A stretch of DNA of 64,000 nt from Trematomus loennbergii (lineage: Eukaryota > Chordata > Actinopteri > Perciformes > Nototheniidae), in NCBI GenBank assembly GCA_012861695.1, contig JAAOOA010000186.1, positions 890,392 through 954,391 on the forward strand. The letters run 5' to 3'. Under the pieces are notes generated by a model. It ran no database searches and had not been told where the DNA came from. It saw only the letters and a list, made by a program, of their open reading frames with translations. Shown piece after piece: positions 21,677 through 33,706 of this stretch. Position 1 is the first letter of the stretch; each line of letters begins with the position of its first letter. The translations under genes were made by a program, and so were the position numbers.

Positions 21677-22816
21677 CAAACTGACTGAGCAGCTCCATCG
21701 GCTCCTGTGTTCACTGGTAAGTTTCTAATGCGTACAAGAACGTTTTTTTCTATATCCCCTTAGGGGCTCTGTATGTTGCAATATATTTACAAAATGTTTT
21801 GACAGCAGCATTTGTTTTCCTCGAAGGGAAACCAAACAGTGCAGCTGATCATAGTTTTAGCTGGTGCTTTCAGGAATATTACAGCTAAATACAAGCTACA
21901 GTATGACAACCAATGAGCAAGTCCCTCTCATGTGCGTTTGGAAAGTAACAAATGTGAGTCTGTTCACCCATTTTTTAAATCATGCATTTCTGCTCTACCC
22001 TGTCACCTGTTTCTCTATTAGAGTACCAGGATGTAGACAGAAGCCGCAACCAAAGTACCCATTAAACTGTGTGGTGTTTTGCATTGTAGGTCTTGCCTTT
22101 GAGTCTACACAGCAACAAAGTCCAACAGCTTTGCTGTTCACACAGGTTCCATTTTCCCTCCAAGACACCTTTGGATGCCAATGTTTCTGCCTGATCAACA
22201 AAGGGTCTGAGAAAAATAGACACGACAGACTCATGGGAACCAAACCAAAGACCTGTAAGCATTACATTCTGCGCGGGCGGTGCACGCTTTGTGACGTGCA
22301 ACAACATGTGACAAACAACAAAAACGTGTGAGTTTTAACAACATGTTTATTTATTGACTTTTCATTCCTGTATGGCAATATTCATTTTGCACAAAGATGG
22401 CACTGTTTGTCAGAGCACTTCATCCTTCTGGGTTATATAGAGGATATTACCTTATTTTTTTAACACGGTTTTTATTGTGAAATACATGCCTTGTACATGC
22501 CATAGTGTTGGATGATTTATCCGACTAAGATATTTTAATTAGGTAGAAAATAGTGATATTACAGTGTAAAAGTCCTGCATTTGTGGCACCCCTGGGATGT
22601 GTGACCACATTCATATAATTATTATTATTATTTAGAGTTAGAACATGCATTTATTTTGTACATCTGTTATTTTCATTTCACTAACGGGGTCGATAGATGC
22701 AGTAAGTAGTGAGGCGGAACGTTTGTGTTCGATTCAATGGTTTCGGGGGACCGATTAAATCGACGGACGTTCCCGGGGTTTCCTCAGAAGTAATCTGGAA
22801 GGAAACTGAACACAAC
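21677..22816. other. Unassigned, with short open frames
   Basis: A 155-codon frame (21864-22331) has no recognisable domain and is crossed by possible splice signals near 22015 and 22140. From 22450 the sequence matches copy 2 again. I could not support a gene here. Confidence 0.4.
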
Positions 22817-23205
22817 GGGTGTTTCTCAATTGCGAGTACGCTTGCTTGGTAGCACATGTCTGCCGAGCATCTTGCTTCAGAAGCGAGTCAAGAATCCTTC
22901 CTGGCATTCGGAAAACGAAGTGTGGAACACGCTAGCAAGTGTGCAGGTGTGCGTCATATGAGGGCGCCTTACATCTTCCGCCACAGATTTGGGGAAATTG
23001 GTCCGTGCGCAAAGCATTGTGGGGATTTTAAGACCGCGAAGTCTACTCATGTGCAGACTCGATATTTCTCCAAACGGAATACGCCGGGCTCGGTAGATTT
23101 CCAAGTATACTGGAGATTGGAACAGTACTTCGGCGGCACTCGATGACGTAGTAGTGCTTGAAATAGTGGCTCTGAAGCAGCTTTACTCGACATTGAGAAA
23201 CACCC
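22817..23205. mobile_element. 389-bp MITE present only in copy 1
   Basis: It begins GGGTGTTTCTCAATT and ends AATGTCG-type sequence closing in GAGAAACACCC, giving terminal inverted repeats of about 14 bp. The empty site in copy 2 (49637-49650) reads CACAACGTGTCCTC; here CACAAC and ACAGTGTCCTC flank it, so the target duplication is about 3 bp and imperfect. It has no transposase. Confidence 0.85.
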
Positions 23206-25108
23206 ACAGTGTCCTCATTACTTCTGTTTCACCTGCACCATACAGGTTGGTAAACTGTGCATAAATCACAATGAATCCCCATAAGGTTTGCGAAGATAAT
23301 ATGTAACGGCCTGCTAACAGTTAAAGACTTTGTAGCGCTGTTTACATGTAAAACCGTTAAATAGTGTTGTGTATTAGCCTAGCTTCCCCGGTACGGCGCC
23401 ATTTTGGGGACAACGTGATCTGACGCAGTAAGGATACAAGTTTGTCAGTATATCTGAAGGCTCCGTACACTGAGTATTTACATGCATGTATAGTGATTGT
23501 GAGTTTGTAATAAATATGTACTTTGTAATGCAAATCTTATAATATAAGCTGTGTATATTTTGTGTCTGAATATTGTGTATTATACATTTATTTTTCTAAC
23601 AACCATGTAAGCAGCATTGTATACAAATACCTGTATACCTATAGTATTGGCCTTTGTATTAGGCTGTATAGGATATAGGCTTTCCACTGTAACACAGGTT
23701 TCTGTTTAAACACATTCAAGGGTTACTTTTGATTCAGAGTAATCAAACTCAATATAAATAAGTTATTTCTATTGAGTTTGATATCTGTTGCTCCTATCTG
23801 TTGTTCTGCTACGTTATAACGTACAGAACAACAGATAGGAGCAGCTGTTGACACCGCCACAACAACTAGGGGGCAGCAGAAGTGCCAGAGTGAGTGATTG
23901 ACGTTTGAATGAGAGAGAGGAGATGAGAGAAGGAGTGGAAACAAAACTAGATCGCAAATATGGAGAAGGAAAGTTATGTTTAATTACTTAAAGAAACACC
24001 CTTTGAGAGGAGGACACTGGAGGGAAAGCTGAGAGAAACAGAGCTCGGACCTGATCAGCCTGACATAGGCAGGGCAGGAGTTGTACCGTGGTATTGTATG
24101 AGTCAAATGTACAACCTGCGAATGTTGTATAAGTCAAATGTCAAACTTTTGCCAATGCCATATTAAAACATCAGCTGCAATTCACGACATGAAGAAGGCA
24201 GTCTCTGCATAGCATATAGGCTAATGGAGATGCAGTTATTCCAGCATTCTTTATTTACCATTCATTCAAGTATTTGATGCCTTTTATCTGCTAATGTACA
24301 GGAGGAAGAGTGATACACTGTCTGTCTAGTTGGCTTACATAACAGTTCAAGTTTACAGCCTAAAAAACATGGAGCATTTTTTCCCCTTTTATTCCTTTTT
24401 ATGTCAATTTGCACATTCATGGTGATGCTCAGCCTCTCCCCTTAACTCCTAACAGTCATCATCTGTCAACCACAACACAGAGAAATACTGATAGAAATGT
24501 GTGTGTAGTTGTTGATGCTGCAACACGTCTTTTTGTCGGTCGGGTCTTGGAAGACCGGAAGCTGTGGGGTTCATAAAAACATCTTCTTACTCAATATCAA
24601 GCCACGATTATTGTTTTTATTTTACATCGTATAATGTCTGACTTTGTTGCCGTCTGGGGGAAAAGAAATGGCTCAGAGCCTCAGAATACTGACATCTGTA
24701 TTTTTTTTAATCTTTTTTCCTTCTAATTTGTTATTCTTTTCTAAATAACACACTGTTATTTACTCAACAATAACACACAATTATCCTTGTTTTTATTTGT
24801 TTGATTCCATAATCTCTGGCTTTTTTGGCGTCCGTCAGAAACTGAATTTAAAATCGTTCTGTGTGACACGAAAAAAGGGGAAATCGTGTTGGTGAACACG
24901 AATCAATAGATGAAATGTCGTGACTATAACACGAAATGCCGTGAGACTGGGTTGGATATTCATGCCAGCATTGAAATCCAGAAAGTAACAATGGAACCCA
25001 CTTCAGTCACTTCCGAGTGTGCCAAACTCAGACAATCGTCAAGAGAGAGAATGTTAACCCAAAAATGCTGGAGTTGAAGCAAAAGGAAGTATCTTAACTA
25101 GAGAGCAA
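23206..25108. other. Intergenic; end of duplication near 23529, no gene seen
   Basis: 23206-23529 is the right end of the duplicated block and contains a CG-containing stretch GGTACGGCGCCATTTTGGGG. Beyond that the DNA is single-copy in this window and AT-rich. Apart from the hairpin at 23790-23842 I see no gene or repeat structure. Confidence 0.6.
23790..23842. repeat. 53-bp near-perfect hairpin
   Basis: GCTCCTATCTGTTGTTCTG is mirrored by its reverse complement around TACGTTATAACGTA, with one bulged base. It is too short for a usual MITE and may be a foldback remnant. Confidence 0.8.
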
Positions 25109-27665
25109 ATTTAAAGGGGACCTATCATGCAAAATGCACTTTGTGATGTCTTTTATACATCAACATGTGTCCCCGGTGCGTCGGGGAACTCACGCAGCAT
25201 CAGAAAATAAAACCCTCTCTCTTTTCCTCCGTACCCAAATCTTTTAAAAAGGGGTGTACAACGAGCGGATACAGATTTCCATCCGAACTGACGTGTCCAT
25301 CCGAGGTGACGTCAGCGGACCCACAGAAAGTTGCTATCAGAAACAATGCCTGACGTGTTTTGGACGTAATTTCGTCTTTGTTTACATTAGCAAGCGTCGC
25401 TAACACTCAGAGCTAACCTGTACTGAAGAGCACATGTGTTTAAAAAGCAGGAATTAAAAAAAGAACTCACCTTGTGATAAACCTGCAAGAGAAAAAGCAT
25501 TTGAGCTCCATACTATTTCAGAAATAATCCTTGATGTGGTTTAGAACAGGATGGCGTTTTATCACAACCGAATTTAACTTTATCTCCGTTGGCATAATCT
25601 ACATGGTTCAAGAGGCGCACACGGTAAATGTTTCTCTTTTGTTGATATGTGTGACTGTTCATTTCTTATAGTTTACATACGTCTTCGGAGAAAGAGAGCG
25701 AGAGGGAGAGAATAAACCTTCAAAAGACATCAGTATGTTCGTGGCCTTATTTATTGGACCGGTGTAGCTACACTTCCTATATTTGTGCGTAAATCGGTGG
25801 TTAAAAGCCGAAAAGCATCACATTCACCTCCAGAGTTCCCCCATAATGTTGCTGAACAGCGCCATACACCGGGGACGATACTGAGGTGCGAGCTCCCTGC
25901 ACGCAGCATGAGAAATTGCATTGCTTTTTTGTCGAGGGAACTGGAAGAAGCTTCCTTAACCCGGGTTTTAGGACGCGTCACTGTGGCACTCTATTTGGAT
26001 CAGGCTGGAGCAGGCGGGAGTTAGACTCTGACGTCACTGTCGAGACGTTAGTGGCCGACACCGCCTACTATGGGCTTCTCAGCAACTCTGCAGAATCCTA
26101 TGGGGACGTCACGGACACTACGTCCATTTATATATACAGTCTATGGTTTATATACAAAACAGGTTTTATAAAAAAAATGTAAAAACATGAACATTAACAA
26201 ATTAAACGAGAACGAGTTATTTCTTTAAAAAACTTGAATGTATCCTTATTTTCAGGAAGAGGTATTCTCAGAAAATGTAAAACAAATGTATTAAATAAAT
26301 AACCAAAACGATAAGGAATGTCTCTTACCTTATAAATATAAATACAAAAATGTAAAACAAATATTTTAAAATGAAATAACATACATACAGAATATACAAA
26401 ATATCAACATTTGCATTGACTGCACCGAACACTGAGGGAGGACGTCATGTTTTCAGAGCAAAGAGATGACATACGTCCAACGAACAAAAGTAAACAACAG
26501 AAGGATGTAGGGGGGCGCTGTGGAGAAGACGACGACCACAACACGCTGCCCTCAGCAGAAAAAACACTTCCTGGTAGCGGCCGCTCAACACACGAGGACA
26601 CAGAATCAGACATCTCATGACACATGGAGGATTTCTACTTCTGTGTCCCTTTAGAGACTCCGGTCTTCTTTTTCTCCTTGCCATCTTTTCCTTCGACACC
26701 AGTGCTATCTTCACTCATTTTATTTTTCTTCTTCTTCTTCTTCTTTTTCTTGGGCTCAGACGGTGTCTCATCAGTTTGTTCTTCAATCAGGGTCAGAGTG
26801 GGCGTCGCTGCTCTGTCTTCTACAAGAAGAGTACGTCCAAAAAGACAGCGCCTGAGATGGAAAGCATCAACGCTGTGTCTACTCTTCCTTGTTGGTGTTT
26901 CTGTCTTCTCTTTCTCCTCCATTGTCTTATTCTGTGTGTTCTGTTTATTGGGAGGGATGTTTTTTGCGGGAGGCTTTGCCGGGATTTCCTCACTCTCTTT
27001 TCCACTGGTGGTGGTGCAGCCGAGTCCAGCGCATTGATGGTGTCCATCTTGGCCATGTCTGCATCTGTTGACAGAGTAAACATGATGAAGACATTAAACC
27101 AACGACTAGGTGGCACAAATGCTTAAAAGAAAACATCAACAGTATCCACACAGCTTCTGTGCACAGCTCTGTTTGTATTAAATCACTGTTTCCCATGGTG
27201 ATGTTATTCATTGGAGTTGTGGTTTTCCATCTTCCAAAATGTCCAGCATTTTCCAATCCTCTTAACTTTCTCCACCTTTGATTCTATCTCTTTCTCAATG
27301 TAAAAAAGACATATGTTTCTTCTTATCTCGGGAGTATCTGACTTAATCTTAATTATTTAATGTCTTCGGGAATATTACCATTAGCTTCATTTGAAAGCGC
27401 TAGGAAATTATGATTGGAAAACTGTGATTGATCCTTATCCTTTACACACACTTGCACAAAAATGACGTCAGGACAGTGTTCAAATCTGGATCAGTTTTTA
27501 TCAGATCCGTTGCAGCCCCTTTTTTTTTAGAGATTTGGGTATGGAGGAAAATAGAGAGGGTTGTGTTTTCTGACACTTGGTGAGTTCCCTGGAACACCGG
27601 GGACACATATTCATGTAGAAAAGACGTACAAAAGTGCATTTTGCATGATAGGTCCCCTTTAACAC
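25109..27665. mobile_element. 2.55-kb TIR element with TTAA ends
   Basis: The left end reads TTAAAGGGGACCTATCATGC and the right end is its reverse complement. The inverted similarity continues imperfectly for about 150 bp (ACATGTGTCCCCGGTG, GGGAACTCAC, CCTCTCTCTTTTCC on the left and related forms on the right). TTAA at both ends fits piggyBac or Kolobok superfamilies. No transposase is present. It encloses a Lys-rich coding remnant at 26635-27075. Confidence 0.75.
26635..27075 (-). pseudogene. Lys-rich C-terminal exon remnant inside TIR element
   Basis: On the minus strand a possible acceptor CTGTCAACAG precedes codons for ADMAKMDTINALDSAAPPPV. After a frame change an open frame continues through TMEEKEKTETPTRKSRHSVD and a run of nine Lys to a TAG at 26635. 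It looks like the last coding exon of a nuclear or nucleolar Lys-rich protein, decayed. I cannot name the parent gene. Its location inside inverted repeats suggests capture, or coincidence of two elements. Confidence 0.4.
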
Positions 27666-28105
27666 ATACAGAGGGTAAATTCAAAGTAGTATATTCACTG
27701 ACATGAATGACATGGATATGGCGCCACCTTGTGTCATGTTTACAATGCAGATTATTGACATTAGGTCTGGCAATACAGTCAATCATTATCCTGGTGATTA
27801 TTTCTAATTATAATTAACTTCCAAATTAGTCAGTATCATGATTTCAATAATGACAAGCATTAGTATTTATTGTTGTAAGGTAATGTAGCTAGCTTGTTAA
27901 ACCCACTAGCTAAGTCATAATGGATAATGTTAGCTAGAATTGGCATCCTATTTTGTAAAACCTACCATTAGGCATAATTGGTCACTTCAGTTTGTTAATG
28001 TTATATCCCCGAAGTGTGATTACGTAACTAGCGTGGGGACTTTATTTACATAGCTAATGGCGCAATTGCTATTTATTTTCATGTGTAATGTTGGTGTGTT
28101 TCAAG
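27666..28105. other. Unassigned spacer
   Basis: AT-rich DNA with no gene, inverted repeat or known element that I could identify. Confidence 0.5.
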
Positions 28106-29749
28106 ACTTTGGGAGACAACGGTACTGCATGTCACGAAGGGACAGATTCACCTCCAGCCAGTGATGCTGGGCTTATAGACCCAGAGCAAGAGGTCGTCTC
28201 TCCACTGGTTCCTCAACCAACATCTGTGCTTCACTGCGGCTCACAGTGTAACCTCAGACCTTTCCATGTTCATCAGGTAGTGTAAATGTAACACAGAAGT
28301 AGCCGCCCATTTGACACCAAAACGCGGTGTACATGTTATAAACATATTAGAAAAACATCTCAGTATGATGCAGGCTGTTACAACTCCAACACTTGCTATG
28401 ACCTCAATAATTAACATATCAATGAATTAAAACATCTCAGCCCGAATGTCAACAAAACCTGAACATAAGCTTTGTAAAGGTAGATGTTATGGCAGGGCTG
28501 TTGTATTGGATTGCATTACATTGTACAAGTGTATCTAATAAAGTGGCCACTGAATGTATGATGTTTCACAATTATATAAGGCCAACCTCTTTTTATCCTA
28601 GCTGTCCAGGTACAGCCCAGGATGGTCAGTGTGGGGTGTCAGACAGAATCTCCACTGCCCAGTCCTGCACACAGTGATGATGAGTCATCCTCTGTTTCCA
28701 TGGACCACCCTGGGGATATGTCATGGAGCCCAGAGGAGGAAATGATGAGCGAGTCGTCTGACGAGGAACCATCAAAAGAGCCACTGCAGCAAACTCATTT
28801 TGATCTCAAGTAAGGCTTCTTTTAATTTGAGATGATGTGTATTACCAAATTGTGTCAGTCAGAAATAACAAGTGTTTTTTTTCTTTTTTCAGTGCTGCTG
28901 ACAAGTTCATTGTGTGCCAAAGCCAGCTGATGTCCTTGTTCACCATTTGCCCTGCCAGTTGTGGGGAAACCCAGGGTTATGTGGAGCAGCAAGAGGGAAC
29001 GTATATCAAGATAAAACAAGAGGATATGTGTGAATTCCACTGATGTAAAAATAAAGGTTGTATCATAACCTGTATGTAAATGTTTGTTTTATTTTCATGT
29101 TTTATCAATTCACTGTGTATATACTTCATTAGTTTTATGGTATAATTGATTTTTGACTGACTAAGAGTTGTACTGGCAATGTTCTGCTTTTCACATCTCT
29201 TAGGTCTGTGCAACATGTGGGTATGAGCGTTTTTGGCAGAACCAGCCAATGCTGCACAGAAACATGCCAGCCTGCAACCTGTTACTGAGTGGGGCCATCC
29301 ACTTTTCAGGTTGCATGGCTACCCAGACAATAAGGATGTTGAAACTGTTTGGGCTTCAGTGCATCAGTGCCAGCACCTTCTTCCGCCATCAACGCCTGTA
29401 CACAATCCCTACTATCGTGCAGGCCTGGCAAAATGAGCAGGCTGGGATCATCCGAGAACTGAAGGAGATGGGGGGTGGGCTAATCCTCTCTGGTGACTGC
29501 AGGTAGAACACTTCAGCTTGTATTATTGATATAGAAAAGAGGTCAAAACAATATTTAAATTACATTCATTTAGCTTTATCCAAAGCAACTTACAATAACT
29601 GCATTGCATTGTTTTTTGGGCTTTAACGTCTGAATTAAACAGTTTTTGACACTCATAGGTCAGACTCTCCTGGCCATTGTGCCAAATATGGCACCTACTC
29701 CTTGATCGAGGACAGAATAAACAAGGTTTTGGATCTTCAACTTGTCCTG
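28106..29749 (+). pseudogene. Kolobok-like transposase gene, 3'-truncated
   Basis: Candidate exons are 28106-28276, 28610-28809, 28893-29019, 29204-29502 and 29659-29749. They encode an acidic Ser/Pro region (VSVGCQTESPLPSP, MSWSPEEEMMSESSDEE), then VCATCGYERFWQNQPMLHRN, a CMATQTIRMLKLFGLQCIS segment, SASTFFRHQRLY and the conserved SGDCR/SDSPGHCAKYGTYSL block. The last block resembles the SGDGR-DSPGHSAKYGTY motif I associate with THAP/Kolobok-type fish transposases; this attribution is from memory and tentative. Exon phases agree across junctions, but the donor expected at 29020 is GA instead of GT. An N-terminal THAP domain is not seen, and the 3' exons are lost where the repeat unit at 29782 begins. 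Confidence 0.55.
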
Positions 29750-29781
29750 GTAAGTTAACGTTATCAGTCACACAAATCAGA

Positions 29782-30046
29782 TGTCGCTGTATCGACGCAT
29801 AACTAAAGTTAAACAGTCACATCTTATCTGGATAAGTGGTGCAAAGTGCAGAATACCGTTTTGATAAGGGAGACGTGTGTGTAGTCTTTACTATTAAACA
29901 CAATCGCTGGTAGATAGCCACAGAAGTCGTATCACAAGTTATCCTGGGCGGATCACAGCTCCACAGCTGAAGACTTCTCCACGCTGCTTTCAAACTGTGA
30001 GTAAACAACGTGTTCTTCACTTGTAGGCTGTCTGAAGGTGTACACG
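29782..30046. repeat. 265-bp dispersed repeat, unit A copy 1
   Basis: It begins TGTCGCTGTATCGACGC and ends GGTGTACACG. A same-orientation copy with few differences is at 35743-36006. The two flank the inverted-repeat block 30371-35731. I do not recognise the family. Confidence 0.9.
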
Positions 30047-30278
30047 GGTCTCAGATGGACTTGGTATCACATTAAGAACGATATTCAGTAATAAGTCTGG
30101 CAAAAATAACTGGTTTAAATTATTTATTCAAGCGTGAAATTTTGAACAGACATCCCCAGTCAGCTCATTGTCATTTTGTAGTCCTCGCTTCGCGTCCGGA
30201 TATCGGCATCGCAACCACAACCTCACTGGTACTGAATGTGAATGTAAACGATAGAAGAAGATTTCTGTGTGTGTGCAG

Positions 30279-30283
<5 letters not shown>

Positions 30284-30322
<39 letters not shown>

Positions 30323-30332
30323 TGTGTGTGTG

Positions 30333-30370
<38 letters not shown>

Positions 30371-30371
30371 G
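30284..30371. repeat. (GT)n microsatellite
   Basis: GT dinucleotides with GG and TTT interruptions. It directly precedes the left inverted repeat at 30371. Confidence 0.96.
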
Positions 30372-30939
30372 AGGCCGTCTAGCTCACAACTCATACTTGG
30401 TCTTACAAACCATATCAGAATCTCACATGAACACCACCAGATTCTTTAACACACAGTATCATACCGTCTTTAACGCACTGTCATTCCTTCCTTCATTTAC
30501 TATCATACTATCATACATAAATAACTATTCTCTCTCACACACAAAAACAACATCTCTTAAACGCACCATCATACTCTCGTACACACACCACTATCACACA
30601 CACAAACAACTATAATCTAATAGAACATTATAATAGTGTATGTGAAAGAGGATAGTAGTATGTGTGTAATCGGTAAACAATGTATGTAAGACAGAATAAT
30701 AACCTATATAAGAGGGAATAGTATTTCATGTTAATAACAATAGTCATTATGTAAAACAGAATAGCAGTGAATGAAATTGAATTATTATGTTATTATGTTG
30801 CATTGTTGGAGAAGCCTGTGACATAAGATTTTCAACTACATAATTACTCTGTAGCTATGTCAGATTGACAATAAAGAACCTTGAACCTTGAAAGGCAGAA
30901 TAATAGCTTATATAAGAGGTAATAATAGTTCATGTGAAT

Positions 30940-31921
30940 GACTATAGCAGGGGTCGGCAACCTTTTTGATATGAAGTGCCATTCCAAAAAAAATGTTATC
31001 AGCGTGCCGACAATCGTGAATTATCAACCGGGGGGGGGGTTGAAGAGCTCGACGAAAACACTCGGAAAAGTGATGTTTAAAACTCAGTTAATGGGCTCAT
31101 TCACTGGCGCTTCCACAAACAACAACCAACATAATTGTTACATTCAAATGAAGTAGCCTACATTATTCAAGTTTACATTAACTTTGGATAATAACACGGG
31201 AGAAATGAGCGGAAGCGCTCTCTTTTCCTTTCTCCCCCTCTCTCTCTCTCCTGACAGCCTGTCAGTATCTCATGCAGCTCACTGATCCAGTAATGAGTGA
31301 CAGTGAAGAATAAATATATTTATAACTAGTTCCAAAGGTAGATAAAATAGCTAAGTGTGTTAGGTCTAACTCTTGTGTGTTTGCTCCGCTCACCGGTCCG
31401 TCACAGCGGGTGGAGCTGCAGGATTTCTGCTTCACACACGTTGCAAACCGCTATTTTCGGACACCTTAAAATACTGCGATTTTGGCGAGCTTGTTTTGCC
31501 GCACACAGAGAAAAGTGTCATGTATGTTACGTCTCGCGATCGGCCTTTTTAGAGAGCACCGATCGATCGCAGAGAGTGAGTATCGGCCGATATCGATCGC
31601 CACGCAAAAACTGCGGCATTTTTACAGCTCCTTAATGCAATTTGTGAAGTGCTTTCCTCTGTGGTGAAACTATCAGCACTGCATTACGGAGGAAAGCGGC
31701 AGAAAGTCGCCTGGAGTTAAAGAGAGTGGGGCTGCGTTGCGTGCATGGCTTCCTTCTGCAGGTAACGGGGAGACGCGCTCTGGCGGCGGTCTCGTTCAGG
31801 ATCCGAAAATAAAATAAATATTTTGTACACTTATTCCACTTATTCCTAGTGTGCCACTGGTTACGGTGCCGCGTGCCATTGGTGGCACGCGTGCCAGGGG
31901 TTGCCGACCCCTGGACTAAGG
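30940..31921. mobile_element. 966-bp hAT element, non-autonomous
   Basis: It begins CAGGGGTCGGCAACC at 30948 and ends GGTTGCCGACCCCTG at 31913, a perfect 15-bp TIR. The flanks GACTATAG and GACTAAGG are an 8-bp target duplication with two changes. Internal GC-rich stretches contain GATCGATCGC. No transposase is present. Confidence 0.9.
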
Positions 31922-32261
31922 TATGTGTATAAAACAGAATGATAGGGTATGTGCATAAGAATAGTTATGAGTGTGAGAGAGTATGATTGAAAAGGAAGTG
32001 AGTTTGATTGAAAAGGAAGTTGGACTAAATTCTCAGTTCCTGATTGGCTCTACGTTTTTCGTTTGACGGACACCGCCCACAATGGCAGTAGAATGCTACT
32101 AATTTTCGCTATGCAACCTGAAGAGTAAAAGGGTCAAGTCCGTCAGAAAGCAATGACTGTAAGTGTAAGTGTGAGCCTTACACTTACACTGTAAGGATTA
32201 GTAACATGTATTGTGTTTATGTGATGACATTTGGAGATGTTTAAACTCAATGAGAAAATGC

Positions 32262-32330
32262 GTTAGCATTCGCGCTAGCGTTAGCATTCGCACTAGCGTT
32301 AGCATACACGCTAGCGTTAGCCATACTAGC
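32262..32330. repeat. GCTAGCGTTAGC short tandem repeat
   Basis: GCGCTAGCGTTAGCATTC-type units occur about three and a half times. Single copies of GCTAGCGTTAGC also appear at 33032. Confidence 0.8.
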
Positions 32331-32579
32331 CTGTACACCTATGCTGTACACATGCTTATTGAACAGCTAGTGTAAATAACCCCATTTGTGTTCTGTGAGA
32401 CTGAAGGGGATGTTGCATTGTTTTTGTTGCTTTCGTTGCAGTTTTATATACGTCTTAAATGTAATTTAGGTTAACTTCCTTTTTCATTTAGATGCTTTTA
32501 TTTTGAAGGCGAGTTAACGCTGTTGACAGGAAGTTGTTGTTGCTATGGAAACAACATGACTGCGAAAAGAAATATCTTC

Positions 32580-33706
32580 TATAGAGTGGCGAAGTCCCTC
32601 CCCTTCCGGTGGACCTCCATGGGACCTTATTTCGGAAAAATATGTATTGAAGTCAATGGAGAGAGAAAGATTATCTTTCGATCCCGTTTGAATTGTGCCA
32701 CGAATTACACATATGATGTTTGTCAATTTAAAAGATAATTTTGCAAGTCAAAAAAAAAAGAAATGTGTCGTAAAACTGTGAAGTAACACATTTGTTTGTG
32801 TGAAACGCTCAATGAACTACATCTCTGGTCAACAACACGTCACCAAGATGGCCGTCACTACTGTCTTGTCAACAAAACGATTGACTACCCTCACTATCAC
32901 CACAATGAAACACGTCCTGAAGAAAGTCATGCAAAGCTGCCTGCCTGCCTTCCTTTGATTCTCTCTGAACTGCCTGGTCGTTTTAATGTTTAATGTCAAC
33001 CATTTGTGCAGATAGCATGAAGTAGAGAAGATCGCTAGCGTTAGCGTTAGCATTTCTCCCCCGGGCTTAAATGGTGTATTATAGAATGATCACACCGGTG
33101 TGACAGTACTCTTCAAAGGGTTCACGAAATATGACTACTACTCTTACTGTTTAACATTTTGGGTTACTTAATGTTACTTCATGTTAAGGCTAATACAAAT
33201 GACAAGGCTGTAATGCTAACTAACGTGCTAGCTACTAGCTAGCTTGATCCAGACACTCCTGGTCCTTTCATCAGACGGGAAGCGAAAGAACGAGCAAGAC
33301 CCATTGCTGGTATGATAACAACCTGGTACTAAGCACACAGGCATCTTGTTAAAGTTATTATCTTAGCCAGCGCCATATAGATAGATTATATCTATATGGC
33401 GCTGATCTTAGCTATCTCTTAGTGGAGGAAAACAATTGTGACATCACTTACGCGACTCTGGGATTTGTAGTCTTTCTAGTTGCGTATTTTTATAGTCTTA
33501 TATTTCAACAGTTTTACGACAAACTGTGACTTTTTTGACATGGAAATGATTTTTTAAGATTGACAAACATCATATGTGTAATTCATGGCACAATTCAAAC
33601 GGGATCGAAAGATAAGTTTTCTCTCTCCATTGACTTCAATACATTATTTTTCCGAAATAAGGTCCCATGGGGCGGAAGTAGATGGGCGTGACTTCGCCAC
33701 TCTATA
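32580..33706. mobile_element. 1.13-kb element with ~150-200 bp inverted arms
   Basis: The outer 17 bp TATAGAGTGGCGAAGTC are perfectly inverted at 33690-33706. Inverted similarity extends inward on both sides (TCGATCCCGTTTGAATTGTG and its complement) to about 32780 and 33505. Ends may be TA-flanked. A small palindrome with AGCGCCATATAGAT lies at about 33370-33405. No coding sequence is seen. Confidence 0.8.

Larger units (their letters stand above)
2563..23529 (+). repeat. Segmental duplication, copy 1 (NLR block)
   Basis: Sequence from about 2563 (AGGTGGAAGG) to about 23529 is matched, with insertions and deletions, by 40771-49957 in the same orientation. Matching parts include 2563-2943, 7894-8336, 11652-12600, 18620-19890, 20447-21170 and 22450-23529. 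Small flanking differences show that the copies have diverged at the few-percent level. Left and right break points are sharp: different sequence precedes GTGGAAGG and follows TATGTACTTTGTAA in the two copies. Confidence 0.9.

Noticed and set aside
21864..22331. 155-codon ORF in copy 1 flank
   Set aside because: No domain, no start context, absent from copy 2; a THAP-like reading needed a stop codon to be ignored.
29817..30020. 67-codon minus ORF repeated at 35778-36000
   Set aside because: Repeated only because unit A is repeated; no recognisable protein.
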